Shown: piece after piece, positions 26,221 to 36,167 of the stretch
Layout: every line of letters starts with the position of its first letter
Position numbering within the stretch: the stretch's first letter is position 1
NCBI RefSeq assembly: GCF_014842265.1
Contig: NZ_JACYVI010000003.1
Coordinates: 392,243-456,242, forward strand
DNA: 64,000 nt
DNA from: Pseudomonas sp. CFBP 13711
Lineage (GTDB): Bacteria; Pseudomonadota; Gammaproteobacteria; Pseudomonadales; Pseudomonadaceae
Direction: 5' to 3'
Made by a program: the position numbers and the translations under genes
Notes under the pieces: model-generated
Databases searched by the model: none
Told to the model about the DNA's origin: nothing
Seen by the model: only the letters and a program-made list of their open reading frames with translations

Positions 26221-27093
26221 ATGAAAATCGGCTTTTTGGGCCTCGGCAATATGGGTCAGGCCGTGGCTGGCAATCTGTTGAAAGGCGGTCATGAACTGCT
26301 GGTCTGGAACCGTTCTCCCGAGGCGGCGAAGCCATTGGTCGAGCAAGGCGCCACGGCAGTCACCGAGCCTGCGCAAGCGTTCGCCGCCGACGTGGTGTTC
26401 AGCATGCTCGCCGACGACAAGGCCTTGCGCGCAGTGCTGCTGGATTCCGGTCTTCTCAAGTCACTCCAGGGCCCGCTGATCCACATCAACATGGCGACCA
26501 TTTCCGTGACCTTCGCCGACGAGTTGGCCGAGTTGCACGCCGCGCAGGGCATCGAGTACATCGCCGCGCCGGTGATGGGCCGCCCCAACATGGCTGCCGC
26601 CGCGAAGCTGAACATCATGGCTGCCGGCTCCGCTGAAGTCATCGAGACAGTGCAGCCGTTGTTCGACCTGATCGGCAGCAAGACCTGGTGCATGGGCGAC
26701 AAACCCTCCAGCGCCAACGCCATGAAACTGGCCATGAACTTCATGCTGGTCTCGGCCATCGAGGCGATGAGCGAAGCGGCCGTGCTGGTCACCCGCCACG
26801 GCCTGAAATCGGCCGATCTGGTGGAACTGGCGGCGGGGACGATCTTCCCCGGCCCGGTGTACGCCGGTTATGGCGCGTTGATCGGCGAACGCAAATACGA
26901 GCCCGCCGCGTTCAAGGCGGTGCTTGGATTGAAGGATGTGGATCTGGTGCTGGCGGCGGCCAGTCAGGTGTCGGTAGAGATGCCGAGCGCCGAGATGATT
27001 CGCGCCCACTTGCAGGACGCCATCGACCATGGTCAGGGCGAGATGGACCTGGCGGTATTGGCCGAAGTGGCGGAGCGGCGCAACCCGCGCTGA
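26221..27093 (+). CDS. NAD(P)-dependent beta-hydroxyacid dehydrogenase
   Basis: A 290-residue enzyme of the 3-hydroxyisobutyrate dehydrogenase family. The N-terminal Rossmann motif is MKIGFLGLGNMGQAVAGNLL. The substrate loop is YIAAPVMGRPNMAAAAKLNI, where the family usually shows D-A-P-V-S-G. The catalytic Lys is in SSANAMKLAMNFMLVSAIEA (about residue 170). The C-terminal helical domain with FPGPVYAGYGALI is typical of the GLYR1/succinic-semialdehyde-reductase subgroup. Replacement of the usual Ser-Gly by Gly-Arg in the substrate loop suggests a different acid. The ATG at 26221 starts exactly at the nucleotide-binding strand. It is a single gene, convergent with gntR. Confidence 0.9.
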   Translation: MKIGFLGLGNMGQAVAGNLLKGGHELLVWNRSPEAAKPLVEQGATAVTEPAQAFAADVVFSMLADDKALRAVLLDSGLLKSLQGPLIHINMATISVTFADELAELHAAQGIEYIAAPVMGRPNMAAAAKLNIMAAGSAEVIETVQPLFDLIGSKTWCMGDKPSSANAMKLAMNFMLVSAIEAMSEAAVLVTRHGLKSADLVELAAGTIFPGPVYAGYGALIGERKYEPAAFKAVLGLKDVDLVLAAASQVSVEMPSAEMIRAHLQDAIDHGQGEMDLAVLAEVAERRNPR

Positions 27094-27135
27094 GTGCTTC
27101 GTCGTTTGCCGTTGATGTGAGGTCCAGACGTCAGC

Positions 27136-27786
27136 TCAAGGCCGGGCGACATGGAGCCGGTGCAGGGTAATCTTGCGCACCTCCTGCTTGCTGACTTCGA
27201 TGTGCCGCGTGAGCAACTGCTGCGCCTGCCCTGTGCGGCCGTTGAGCACGGCGTCGAGAATCTGCCCATGCTCATCGTAGGTCGCCTCGATGCGCGCCGC
27301 CTGGGTGAAATCCAGGCGGCGAATGATGCGTATCTTCTCGGTGATCTCCAGGTGCAGCCGCGCCATTTCGGTGTTGCCTGCCGCCTCCAGCAGTGCGCAG
27401 TGGAAACGCTCATCCAGCGCTGACACCTGCTGGGCATCTTGCAGGCGCTCGGGGGGCGTGACGAGCCAAGTGCATTTCAGCTCGTCGATGACCGGGTGTT
27501 GCTCCAGATCTAATGTCTCTAGACGCGCCAGTGCCGCGCATTCCAGCACGATCCTCACGTCGTAAAGCTCTTCGAAATAAGTGAAATCGAACGCCCTCAC
27601 CCGCCAGCCGCTGCGGAAATACACCTCCAGATAACCTTCGCGCTCCAGCCGATACAGCGCCTGCCGCACCGGCGTGCGGCTGGCCTGCACGCGCTCGGCC
27701 ACCTCGCCTTCGCTGAAGCGATCCCCCGGCAGCAGGCGGAACTCGAAGATGTCTTCCTTGAGCTGCTGATAGATGCGCTCGGCCAT
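27136..27786 (-). CDS. GntR-family regulator (FadR/FCD type)
   Basis: A 216-residue repressor-type protein. The winged-helix domain occupies residues 1-70 (IYQQLKEDIFEFRLLPGDRF, RVQASRTPVRQALYRLEREG). An all-helical FCD ligand domain follows, with the metal-binding pattern D-x3-R (YDVRIVLECAAL) and later His residues (FHCALLEAAGN, YDEHGQILDAV). It lies 111 bases downstream of the allophanate hydrolase gene on the same strand and probably controls it. The start at 27786 is the first good ATG, but its ribosome binding site is weak. Confidence 0.9.
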   Translation of the reverse strand: MAERIYQQLKEDIFEFRLLPGDRFSEGEVAERVQASRTPVRQALYRLEREGYLEVYFRSGWRVRAFDFTYFEELYDVRIVLECAALARLETLDLEQHPVIDELKCTWLVTPPERLQDAQQVSALDERFHCALLEAAGNTEMARLHLEITEKIRIIRRLDFTQAARIEATYDEHGQILDAVLNGRTGQAQQLLTRHIEVSKQEVRKITLHRLHVARP

Positions 27787-27897
27787 ATTGTCCGGGCGCA
27801 GTTTGGGTTTCTGTGAAGGGATGATGGCCTGGGTGCTCCTTCGAAAAATGGTGGGGCGTGACGCAGTGGTTTTCCTGGGACCGCGTCAGGCGGCGGC

Positions 27898-29727
27898 TCA
27901 GGCTTTTTTCAGGCTGGCGATGTACGCGCGCCAGCCACCGAACGAGGTGATGTCCAGCGCGCCATCAATCGCCCAAGGCTCGCAGATGAAACCCTTGACG
28001 CTGCGACCGTCCTTCAGCGTCAGGTTGCCGATGCCCAGCGGCGCAGGAATCTCGGCCACGAACTCACCAAAGCGCGCCAGCGGTATGTCCCACAACTCGA
28101 CGATGATCGACGCTCCGCCTGGGGATTTCACCAGCCCTGGTTTGGGCGGCACGGTGCCGGGCAAGGCGTAGAGCCGGTAGTCGCCTGCGGTCAGGGTTTG
28201 TTCGACGAGTACGGCATCGCGGCGGGTGAGCTGCACGTTCAGCGGCATGCCGGTCAGGTGCGCGCCCACCACGGCAACCCGCACACTGCCGCGCGGTGCA
28301 GTCGCTGGCGAAGGTGTCGGCGCTGGCGACGCTGGCATTGCTCGGCCGGTTGCGCCCATGGGCAAGCCGACGCTTTCCTGCCAGCGCTGGCCAAACCGGG
28401 CAAGTGCGGTGTCGTGCCACGCCGGTGCAATCAAGGTGATGCCCGACGGCAAGCCATCGGCACGCATACCGGCAGGCAACGCTAGGGCCGAGAGGTCCGC
28501 CAGGTTGGTGAAGTTGGTGTAGAAGCCGAACTGGGAGTTGTAGAGAACCGGCTCAACAGCCATTTCCGCCAGGGTGCGCAAGGTCGCGGAAGTGGGCACG
28601 ACCAGTGCGTCGAACCCGGCCAAGGCGTCATTGATCTGCCGGCTCAGCGTGGCGCGCAGGTACTCGGCGCGGTAGGCGTCACAGGCGCTGTAAGCCAGGC
28701 CGCTTTCGACAATACCGCGCACTACAGGATTGATGGCGTCGGGGTTGGTTTCCAGCATCGAGGTCAGGGCCACCGTGCGTTCGGCGACCCACGGGCCGTA
28801 ATACAACTGCTCCGCCAGGGCCTTGAACGGGGCGAAGTCGATGCGGGTGATCTCGGCGCCCATGCCGCTCAAACGGCGCAGCGCCTGTTCGAACACGGCT
28901 TGATTCTGCGCATCACCGAAGAACTCCAGAGTATCCGGCACCGCCAGCTTCATTGCTGCGCGAAAGCCTACCGGCGCTGTGCCAGGGTTGTGGCGGGAAT
29001 AGGCGTCATCGCCATCGAAGCCTTCAGCGAGATCGGCAACTTTCTGCGCGTCGTCCACGGTCAGCGCAAAGATGGAAATGCAGTCCACCGTCTTGCACGC
29101 CGGCACCAGCCCGGTGTTGGGCAAACGGCCCTTGGTCGGTTTCAGGCCGACGATGTTGTTGAAGCCCGCCGGCACCCGGCCAGAGCCTGCGGTGTCGGTG
29201 CCCAGCGAAAACGCCACCAATCCTCGCGCCACCACCGACGCCGATCCAGAGCTGGAGCCGCCGCTGACGTAATCAGGGTTGAAACTGTTGGGTACGGCGC
29301 CGTAGGGCGAACGCGTGCCGACCAGGCCGGTGGCGAACTGATCGAGGTTGGTCTTGCCCATCAAAATCGCCCCGGCTGCGCGCAGTCGGGCCACCACAGT
29401 CGCGTCCTTGCTCGCGGCGTAGGCGAATTCCGGGCACGCCGCCGTCGTCGGCCAGCCCGCTGCGTCGATATTGTCCTTGATCGCGAACGGCACGCCGTAC
29501 AGCGGCAGTTGGCTGATATCGCCGTTCAACGCCGCGAGCCGCTCGGCGAGGGCTTCGAGCTGCTCGCTAACCTGCGCCTGACTGGCCCGGGCGATCCACG
29601 CGGTATCGGTTTCCGGGTAAGCGCTGGAGAGCGTGAGCAGGACTTCCGGGGACAACTGCCCGGCCTGATAGGCCGTCAGCCATTCGTTGATCGTCCAGCC
29701 GATATGGGGGTGTTGGAGGTCATGCAT
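27898..29727 (-). CDS. atzF: Allophanate hydrolase
   Basis: A 609-residue enzyme that hydrolyses allophanate to ammonia and carbon dioxide. The N-terminal amidase-signature domain has Lys84 (VPFAIKDNID), cis-Ser158 (SGGSSSG) and nucleophile Ser182 (GTDTAGSGRVPAG). The extra C-terminal domain of about 150 residues, typical of AtzF/DUR1 allophanate hydrolases, is present (VRVAVVGAHLTGMPLNVQL, YALPGTVPPKPGLV, KGFICEPWAI). The start at 29727 (MHDLQHPHIGWT) agrees with family N-termini; the open frame further upstream runs into repeat DNA. No urea carboxylase, biuret hydrolase or transporter gene lies nearby. A GntR gene follows. Confidence 0.93.
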   Translation of the reverse strand: MHDLQHPHIGWTINEWLTAYQAGQLSPEVLLTLSSAYPETDTAWIARASQAQVSEQLEALAERLAALNGDISQLPLYGVPFAIKDNIDAAGWPTTAACPEFAYAASKDATVVARLRAAGAILMGKTNLDQFATGLVGTRSPYGAVPNSFNPDYVSGGSSSGSASVVARGLVAFSLGTDTAGSGRVPAGFNNIVGLKPTKGRLPNTGLVPACKTVDCISIFALTVDDAQKVADLAEGFDGDDAYSRHNPGTAPVGFRAAMKLAVPDTLEFFGDAQNQAVFEQALRRLSGMGAEITRIDFAPFKALAEQLYYGPWVAERTVALTSMLETNPDAINPVVRGIVESGLAYSACDAYRAEYLRATLSRQINDALAGFDALVVPTSATLRTLAEMAVEPVLYNSQFGFYTNFTNLADLSALALPAGMRADGLPSGITLIAPAWHDTALARFGQRWQESVGLPMGATGRAMPASPAPTPSPATAPRGSVRVAVVGAHLTGMPLNVQLTRRDAVLVEQTLTAGDYRLYALPGTVPPKPGLVKSPGGASIIVELWDIPLARFGEFVAEIPAPLGIGNLTLKDGRSVKGFICEPWAIDGALDITSFGGWRAYIASLKKA

Positions 29728-29942
29728 GGGAGGCTTCCATCTTGTATCCAAGTTTGGATTCAACAGAAGCAAAAGCCGGGCCATGGCGATGGGAGGCCCG
29801 GTGCGCAGGGGGTGCGGGTGGTTTTCAGATGATTGGAGGAGCAATCGTGCGCAACAAAAAAGAACGGCGTGCAGGGTTTTGGTGCCCGCCGCACACCGCG
29901 ATCACCTAGTGGGACCGGCTTTAGACGGGAAGCCTTTGATCT

Positions 29943-30020
29943 GCTCTTGCTCTTGCTCTTGCTCTTGATCTTGATCTTGATCTTGATCTTGATCTCGATC
30001 TCGATCTCGATCTCGATCTT
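29943..30020. repeat. Hexanucleotide microsatellite, 13 units in three blocks
   Basis: The 78 bases divide exactly into hexamers: four GCTCTT, four GATCTT, four GATCTC and one GATCTT. It sits between a REP half-site (29908-29932) and the long dispersed element copy B. Adjacent copies of the same long element carry 11-bp units at this position. It lies about 215 bases upstream of atzF. Confidence 0.95.
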
Positions 30021-30300
30021 CAACACATAACGCCCAGACGACACCTATCGCGACTTGGGTGCAGGCTGAACGCAGGTCTCGCGCAGTGGGCCGAGCCGCA
30101 TGGATGCGGCGAGAGCGCCGTCAGGGCATGGATGCCCGTTCGGCGCGGGCCCACGGAGCGAGACCGGAGTGAAGGAACCCTGACGAAGGAAGGGCCCAAC
30201 CAGGAGCACAAGCCCTTGGTTACTTGGGGCTTTATCAAGTAACTCGCCGAAGGCGAAACAGTCTGCCCCCAGGCAGACGCTCTTGACCTTCTGCCAGCCT
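30021..30300. repeat. Long dispersed element, copy B
   Basis: This copy is in the reverse orientation to copies A and C. It contains CGCGACTTGGGTGCAGGCTG, CGCAGTGGGCCGAGCCGCAT, GGCGCGGGCCCACGGAGCGA, GACCGGAGTGAAGGAACCC and AAGTAACTCGCCGAAGGCGA. It ends close to the stop codon of the dienelactone hydrolase gene. The open frames across it are by-products of its composition. Confidence 0.88.
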
Positions 30301-30304
30301 CACC

Positions 30305-31192
30305 TCAAACCAGATACTTTTTGAACCATGCGACCGTCCGGTCCCACGCCAACGTCGCAGCAGCATCGTCATACCGCGGCGTCGAATCGTTATGAAAACC
30401 ATGGTTGGCGCCCTTGTAAATATGCGCCTCATACGTTTTGCCCGCCGCCTTCAATGCCGCTTCATACGCCGGCCAGCCATCGGTGATCGGCTTGTCGAGC
30501 TCTGCGTAATGCAACAACAACGGCGCCTTGATCCGGCTGACATCCTCGGCCCTCGGCTGACGGCCATAAAACGGCACCGCCGCCGCCAACTCCGGATAAG
30601 CCACGGCAGCAGCATTGGCTACGCCCCCGCCGTAACAAAACCCGGTGATCCCGACTTTCCCGGTGGAAGCGTGATGAGCCATCAGCCACTCGATGCCGGC
30701 GAAAAAGTCATTCATCAGCTTCTCGGGATCGACCTTCGCCTGCAGCTCGCGACCTTGGTCATCGTTGCCCGGATAGCCCCCGACCGAAGACAAACCGTCA
30801 GGTGCCAGGGCGATAAAACCGGCCTTGGCCACACGCCGGGCGACGTCTTCGATATAGGGATTGAGGCCGCGATTCTCATGCACCACCAGCACCGACGCGA
30901 GTTTGGCATCGGCCTTCGCCGGCCGCACCAGATACCCGCGCACCTGGCCATTGCCCTTGGGCGATGGATAGGTGATGTACTCGGCGATGATGTCCGGGTC
31001 GGTGAACTTGACCTGCTCGGCCAGCGCGTAATTGGGGCTCAGCGAAGCCAGAATCGTCGTGGCGGCAAGCCCGCCCACGGCGAACACCGCCGCGCGATCC
31101 AGAAACTCCCGGCGGTTGATCTTGCCGTGAACGTAATAGTCGTAAAGCTCAAGCAATTCAGGGGCGAAGTCTTTGGCGGTGAGACGGGTCAT
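30305..31192 (-). CDS. Dienelactone-hydrolase-family alpha/beta hydrolase with Tat-like signal
   Basis: A 295-residue protein resembling YghX-type hydrolases. After a cytoplasmic helix of about 25 residues comes a twin-arginine-like signal ([20 protein letters not shown], residues 27-46), so it may be exported folded. The catalytic triad is visible: nucleophile Cys in [11 protein letters not shown], Asp in HYAELDKPI and His in [10 protein letters not shown]. The oxyanion segment [20 protein letters not shown] is characteristic of dienelactone hydrolases. The substrate is not known. The start at 31192 lacks a strong ribosome binding site. Confidence 0.9.
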   Translation of the reverse strand: MTRLTAKDFAPELLELYDYYVHGKINRREFLDRAAVFAVGGLAATTILASLSPNYALAEQVKFTDPDIIAEYITYPSPKGNGQVRGYLVRPAKADAKLASVLVVHENRGLNPYIEDVARRVAKAGFIALAPDGLSSVGGYPGNDDQGRELQAKVDPEKLMNDFFAGIEWLMAHHASTGKVGITGFCYGGGVANAAAVAYPELAAAVPFYGRQPRAEDVSRIKAPLLLHYAELDKPITDGWPAYEAALKAAGKTYEAHIYKGANHGFHNDSTPRYDDAAATLAWDRTVAWFKKYLV

Positions 31193-31458
31193 CTGTGCGC
31201 ATCCTCATCGATTGTTCAACGGGCACAGGCGTAGAACCGAGCGCCTGAACGTGCCGCAGCGAGCCCTCAGTAAAGCAGTATTTAGGCCGAGTGCGTCACA
31301 TCACGCGCTGTCGAACAGCATCTTTCCACGGCGCGCTTTCCAACTCTCTCGTTGTGGGCTAGCCTGAGCGGCGCAGTTGTACGACGACGTACAAAGCCAC
31401 TTTTCGACGAAAATGGCCCTGCATGCCGCTTCCATCAACAATAAAAAAGGATGCACTC

Positions 31459-31890
31459 ATGACCCGACTCAAACTGACCCTCGGCTTCTTGTGCCTGTTT
31501 TCAGGCTTCGTGGCCGCCGCCCCTTCTGCCGATGAACAAGCCGTCGCCAAGGCCGTCGACAACATGACCCAGGCGATGCTGCACAAGGACATCGCCGGCC
31601 TTAAAGCGTTGACGTCCGACAACGTCACCTACGGGCACTCCAGCGGCAAGGTGCAGAACAAGGATGAATTCATCGCCGACATCGAAACCGGTCGCAGCGG
31701 CTTCAATACCCTGGAAATGAAAAACCAGACAATCAACATGAACGGCGACACTGCCCTGGTGCGCAACCACTTCTCCGCCGAAGCCGTGAACAGCGGCAAG
31801 GTCGTGCCGACCGAGATCGAAAACTTTCAGGTCTGGCAGAAACAGAAAGGCCACTGGCTGCTGATCGGGCGCCAGGCGTTCAAATTCTGA
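31459..31890 (+). CDS. Secreted SnoaL/DUF4440-like protein
   Basis: A 143-residue protein with a signal peptide (MTRLKLTLGFLCLFSGFVAA) followed by an NTF2-like domain: the first helix AVDNMTQAMLHKDIAGLKAL, then NVTYGHSSGKVQNKDEFIAD and the last strands VWQKQKGHWLLIGRQAFKF. This is the DUF4440 pattern. It is probably periplasmic, with no known reaction. The ATG at 31459 is preceded by AAAGGATGCACTC, a good ribosome binding site. Confidence 0.85.
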   Translation: MTRLKLTLGFLCLFSGFVAAAPSADEQAVAKAVDNMTQAMLHKDIAGLKALTSDNVTYGHSSGKVQNKDEFIADIETGRSGFNTLEMKNQTINMNGDTALVRNHFSAEAVNSGKVVPTEIENFQVWQKQKGHWLLIGRQAFKF

Positions 31891-31977
31891 TGGCATGACT
31901 CCAACGTTGTAACCGACCGGGCGCCTGACAGGATCAAGCCCCGGTCGGCTACACGTCTGTTTTTAACTCCCGTTGCC

Positions 31978-32862
31978 CTACAACGCTTCCAACTCCTGCA
32001 ACACCTCCAGCACATAACGGGTCGAGCGTTCGACGCTTCCGGCCCGGTGCGCAATGCCCAACTCCCGCCACAGCGCCGGCTGCAACGGACGCATGACAAT
32101 GCGGCTCTCCGGCGCGGGCGTGGACGCCTCATGGGGCAGCAAGGTCGCGCCATAGCCCGCCCCCACGAGACTCTTGATCGCGTCGTTGTAATTAAGCTGA
32201 ATGCGCGGCGTCGGCTGCGGCCCCTCGCCGGCAAACCATTCGGCGACCTGACGGGACAGCCGCGTGGTGGCGTCGTTGAGAATCAACGGCTGACCCGCCA
32301 GCCAACTCGGGGTGATGACCGACGGGCAGTCCCAGCGCGCCGGCAAAAACGCCATCACCGGGTCCCGGCGCCACGGCTGAATCGACAAGCCCTTCACCGG
32401 CGCTTGAGGCAGCGCAATCACGCCGATGTCCAGGCTGCCGTCCGCGAGCTTTTGCAGCGTCTGTTGCGACGTCAGCACCGCGACCTGCACGTCGATGCCC
32501 GGGTGTAACTGCTCCAGGGTTTCCAGCGCCTGGGGCAGCAATTGCGCGATGACGCCGGTTGATGCACCCAATCGCACCCGCCCGGCCAGTCCCTGAACCT
32601 GGCGCTCGACGTCTTCCAGCGCCTGCTCGGCATCGGCCAACAGACGCCGCGCGCGCTCGATCAGGGTGTCGCCGATGGCCGAGGGCTGAACCCGGCCCCG
32701 CGTGCGCGAGAGCAACACGCCGCCCACTCGCTGCTCCAGATCAGCGATGTGCAGGCTCACCGTCGGCGGCGCGAGGTTGAGCACCCGTGCGGCTTCAGCA
32801 AATGAGCCGTGGTCGGCGATGGCCACAAGAGTGCGCAAACGATCCAGACTGATTTCCCGCAC
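31978..32862 (-). CDS. LysR-type transcriptional regulator
   Basis: A 294-residue LysR protein. The helix-turn-helix is [20 protein letters not shown] and the effector domain opens [20 protein letters not shown]. It begins with GTG at 32862, nine bases after a strong AAGGAGG. It is divergent from argC, 117 bases away. It resembles the YofA/NAC-like group of regulators, and its target could be argC or an unlinked gene. Confidence 0.9.
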   Translation of the reverse strand: MREISLDRLRTLVAIADHGSFAEAARVLNLAPPTVSLHIADLEQRVGGVLLSRTRGRVQPSAIGDTLIERARRLLADAEQALEDVERQVQGLAGRVRLGASTGVIAQLLPQALETLEQLHPGIDVQVAVLTSQQTLQKLADGSLDIGVIALPQAPVKGLSIQPWRRDPVMAFLPARWDCPSVITPSWLAGQPLILNDATTRLSRQVAEWFAGEGPQPTPRIQLNYNDAIKSLVGAGYGATLLPHEASTPAPESRIVMRPLQPALWRELGIAHRAGSVERSTRYVLEVLQELEAL

Positions 32863-32979
32863 CCTGATGCCCCTCCTTCAGAAAAGCTGAAGTGTACCGT
32901 CAACAAATTCAACTTTCTCTATCCACGAGTGGACTGGAAGATGGCTGGCATTGACGACCTTCTGCGGAATTCAAATGCC

Positions 32980-33918
32980 ATGTCTTTAAAACAAGCGCCC
33001 CAGCCTATCGTGTTCATCGACGGCGACCAAGGCACCACCGGCCTGCAAATACACCAGCGCCTGCAAGGCCGCACCGACCTGCAGGTGGTGACGCTGCCCG
33101 CCGAACACCGCAAAAACCCTGAAAGCCGAGCTGCCGCGATCAACGCCTGCGACATCGCGGTGCTGTGCCTGCCCGACGAGGCCGCCCGCGACGCAGCGGC
33201 GAGCATCACCAACCCGGACGTGCGGGTGATCGACGCCAGCTCTGCGCACCGTACCCATCCCGACTGGGTCTACGGTTTCGCGCAGATGAGCGAAGCACAG
33301 AAACAACGCATCGCCACAGCCCGCCGCGTCAGCAATCCAGGCTGCTATCCCACTGGGGCGATCGGTCTGTTGCGGCCGTTGCTGGAGGCGGGACTGCTGC
33401 CGCGCGATTACCCGATCAGCATCAATGCGGTGTCGGGCTATTCGGGCAAAGGCCGCGCGGGGGTCGACGAATTCGAAGGGCCGGACGCTGCTCAGGCGGT
33501 GCCTTTTCAGGTCTACGGCCTGAGCCTTGCGCACAAGCACGTTCCGGAGATCCAGCAGTACAGCGGGCTGAGCGAGCGGCCGGTGTTCGTACCGGCTTAC
33601 GGCGCGTTTCGTCAGGGCATCGTGCTGACCATCGCGCTGCAAACGCGCTTGCTGCCCCACGGCGTGACGGGCACGACGCTGCATGCCGCGCTGGCTGAGC
33701 ATTATCGAGGCAGCGGGTTTGTCGAAGTGCTGCCGATGGAGCAGTCGCGCGCGCTGAGCGGGATCGACCCCCGCCAGCTCAACGGCACGGATAACCTGCG
33801 GCTGATGGTGTTCGAGCACGACGGCCACGTACTGCTGGCCGCCGTGTTCGACAATCTGGGCAAGGGCGCGGCCGGGGCGGCGGTGCAGAATCTGGATCTG
33901 ATGATTGCGGGTGGCTGA
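32980..33918 (+). CDS. argC: N-acetyl-gamma-glutamyl-phosphate reductase, short (type 2) form
   Basis: A 312-residue enzyme that reduces N-acetylglutamyl phosphate to the semialdehyde in arginine synthesis. Family signatures are [37 protein letters not shown], and the active-site Cys122 in [11 protein letters not shown]. The short type 2 form, as in some Pseudomonas and Agrobacterium, is about 30 residues shorter than the E. coli enzyme. A longer main-type argC is usually found elsewhere in Pseudomonas genomes, so this may be a paralogue. The start at 32980 is out of the family alignment by only a few residues; the in-frame ATG at 32941 is an alternative. Confidence 0.92.
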   Translation: MSLKQAPQPIVFIDGDQGTTGLQIHQRLQGRTDLQVVTLPAEHRKNPESRAAAINACDIAVLCLPDEAARDAAASITNPDVRVIDASSAHRTHPDWVYGFAQMSEAQKQRIATARRVSNPGCYPTGAIGLLRPLLEAGLLPRDYPISINAVSGYSGKGRAGVDEFEGPDAAQAVPFQVYGLSLAHKHVPEIQQYSGLSERPVFVPAYGAFRQGIVLTIALQTRLLPHGVTGTTLHAALAEHYRGSGFVEVLPMEQSRALSGIDPRQLNGTDNLRLMVFEHDGHVLLAAVFDNLGKGAAGAAVQNLDLMIAGG

Positions 33919-33924
33919 CGCGCG

Positions 33925-35343
33925 TTACAGCCATCTCGCGTCGCCACTGCCCAGTCCGCTCGCTGGTAAATCCCAGTGGGTCGGCGTGCCGTCGATCTGC
34001 CCGGCGGGTTTGAGGCGCAGCGCCGGGCCCCACGCGGTGTGCTCGATGGCGTCGGAGTAGTCGCTCGGATTCAACGGCAACAGCGCTGCAGGCTGGGCCT
34101 CGGTTTGGGCGAACGACATCAGCGATAACGCGGTGCGCGCCAGGGATGCCTGCACTTGAACGCCTTGTCCGGTGATATGTCGCTCGGTCAGACCGCGCAC
34201 TGCTGCCGCCGCCATCAGATACCCGGTGGCGTGATCCAGCGCCTGCACGGGTAACGGCACCGGCCGGTCACCGCCCGCTGCGACCATGCCAGCGTTGGCG
34301 ATGCCGCAACTCATTTGCACCAGACTGTCGAAACCCCGTCGCTCCCGCCATGGGCCGGTCCAGCCGTAGGCGTTCAGCGATACATCCACCAGACCCGGAT
34401 TGAGCGCGCGGCGGCGTTCTGCGCTGAGGCCCAGTCGCGCGAGGGCGTCGGCGCGGTAACCATGGATCATCACGTCTGCTTCGCGGATCAGGCCCTCCAG
34501 CACTGCGCGATCGGCGGGGTCGCGCAAATCCAGCCGCGCGCAGCGTTTGCCAAGCACCACCTCCGGGACGGTGCCGGGCTCGTCCCAGCCAAGAGGGTCG
34601 ATGCGCAGCACCTCGGCGCCGAACCCGGCGAGAAACCGCGTCGCCACGGGGCCGGCCAGAATACGCGTGAGGTCGAGCACGCGAATGCCGCGCAAGGGCC
34701 GTTCACGCGGGACGATCCATTCGGGTCGTGCGGGGTTTGACTGATGCGATGAAGCCGGTGCCGCTGTGGCCGGCGCACGATGCAGCAAAGGTTCGGCGGC
34801 GACGGCGCGACCCTGAGGATGTTCGTGCCAGGCCGAAGCGCTGAGCATGGCGGCGGCACAACCGTGATGGTCGACCACCGCGCTTTCCAGCTCACTGGCC
34901 TTCCAGCCCAGCACCGCCTGGCTGACGGCATCACGCTCGGGAGCGGTTTTCAGCACAGCGAGCGCGGCCTGACGATGGTGCGGTGCGTTGGTGTGCAACC
35001 GGATCCATCCATCTGCCGCGCGGTAATCCCCTGCCACCGCGTCCCACTGCGCCGGCAGCGACCAGCCTTGGGGCTGAAGGGACGTTGCGAACCAGAACGA
35101 GGCCAGGCGCCGATCGACCGTAACCAGCGGCAACGTGCCGTGGGCCTGATCAATCAATTCGCCCACCGCCAGATGCGCGGCAGCGACGGCGGCAGTGGCG
35201 AAATCGGTGACCGGGAATGTCGACGCCAGGGCGCCTTCGCCGATGGTCTGGAGATGGTCAAGATAGCGAGGCGGCCCGCCGAGGGCCAACCAGAATTCGC
35301 GCAGGAAATGCGTGCAGGCAGTGTCGGACTGGGCAATCGGCAT
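33925..35343 (-). CDS. CaiB/BaiF (family III) CoA transferase
   Basis: A 472-residue protein. The C-terminal two-thirds is the family III CoA-transferase fold: GIRVLDLTRILAGPVATRFL, LRIDPLGWDEPGTVPEVVLG, RCARLDLRDPADRAVLEGLI, RADALARLGLSAERRRALN, DVSLNAYGWTGPWRERRGFD. Residues 1-200 form a second, weaker, related segment (YLDHLQTIGEGALASTFPVT), so the protein looks like a fused two-domain form. The catalytic Asp of the family is expected in the RGFDSLVQMSCG region, which is present. The substrate acids are unknown. It converges with argC, six bases away. Confidence 0.9.
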   Translation of the reverse strand: MPIAQSDTACTHFLREFWLALGGPPRYLDHLQTIGEGALASTFPVTDFATAAVAAAHLAVGELIDQAHGTLPLVTVDRRLASFWFATSLQPQGWSLPAQWDAVAGDYRAADGWIRLHTNAPHHRQAALAVLKTAPERDAVSQAVLGWKASELESAVVDHHGCAAAMLSASAWHEHPQGRAVAAEPLLHRAPATAAPASSHQSNPARPEWIVPRERPLRGIRVLDLTRILAGPVATRFLAGFGAEVLRIDPLGWDEPGTVPEVVLGKRCARLDLRDPADRAVLEGLIREADVMIHGYRADALARLGLSAERRRALNPGLVDVSLNAYGWTGPWRERRGFDSLVQMSCGIANAGMVAAGGDRPVPLPVQALDHATGYLMAAAAVRGLTERHITGQGVQVQASLARTALSLMSFAQTEAQPAALLPLNPSDYSDAIEHTAWGPALRLKPAGQIDGTPTHWDLPASGLGSGDARWL

Positions 35344-35424
35344 GGGGCAGCGCTCTCGGGAGTGGTGTGAGCAGCCTAGCAAAAGAGTCTAAAAGGGGGG
35401 GCGAAGCCCGCGTGTTTGCCGTTG

Positions 35425-36083
35425 GAGATGCAGCGAATGCACTGGCCTCTTCCCGGCTGAAGCCGGTCCCACTAAAAGCACCGCATGCATCCAGTCATAC
35501 TGGCGGTGACCTGAAATGTGGGACCGGCTTTAGCCGGGAAGACGGTGTATCTATTGTCAGAAATGCAGTGGCTGCACTGGCCTCTTCGTGAGCAACCTCT
35601 CTCCCACAGGTTCTGCAGGCTGGCTCAGATCCGGCGTCGACAACGATTATGTGGGAGCGAGCTTGCTCGCGAAGGGGGCGTAACTGCCGCAGGAGATTCA
35701 GCGGATGCACTGGCCTCTTCCCGGCTGAAGCCGGTCCCACTAAAAGCACCGCGCGCATCCTGTCAAACTGGCGGTGACCTAAAATGTGGGACCGGCTTTA
35801 GCCGGGAAGACGGTGTATCTATTGTCAGAAATGCAGTGGCTGCACTGGCCTCCTCGTGAGCAAGCTCACTCCCACAGGTTCTGCAGGCTGGCTCAGATCC
35901 GGCGTCGACAACGATTATGTGGGAGCGAGCTTGCTCGCGAAGGGGGCGTAACTGCCGCAGGAGATTCAGCGGATGCACTGGCCTCTTCCCGGCTGAAGCC
36001 GGTCCCACTAAAAGCACCGCGCGCATCCTGTCAAACTGGCGGTGACCTAAAATGTGGGACCGGCTTTAGCCGGGAAGGCGTCA
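35425..36083. repeat. Tandem repeat of period 268 bp (double BIME), about 2.4 units
   Basis: The word GAGAT-CAGCG-ATGCACTGG recurs at 35425, 35693 and 35961, exactly 268 bases apart, and all sequence between repeats nearly unchanged. Each unit contains REP cores of both families: GTGGGACCGGCTTTAGCCGG with its inverse, and GTGGGAGCGAGCTTGCTCGC with a decayed partner. 268 is twice the 134-base period of other arrays. The long open frames across it are artefacts of the repeat. Confidence 0.93.
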
Positions 36084-36116
36084 AAGAACACACCGAATAT
36101 TCAAGCCGTTCACAAG

Positions 36117-36167
36117 GCGACGCCGAGCGTCACGGAGGCATGTCCACGCGGAGCGTGGGCACGATCA
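36117..36167. repeat. Short dispersed repeat of the CGCGGAGCGTGGGCACGATC type
   Basis: It reads GACGCCGAGCGTCACGGAGG then CACGCGGAGCGTGGGCACGATC, sharing the 3' word with copies at 199-253, 46886-46991 and 58535-58587. It ends at the stop codon of eutC. Confidence 0.7.
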
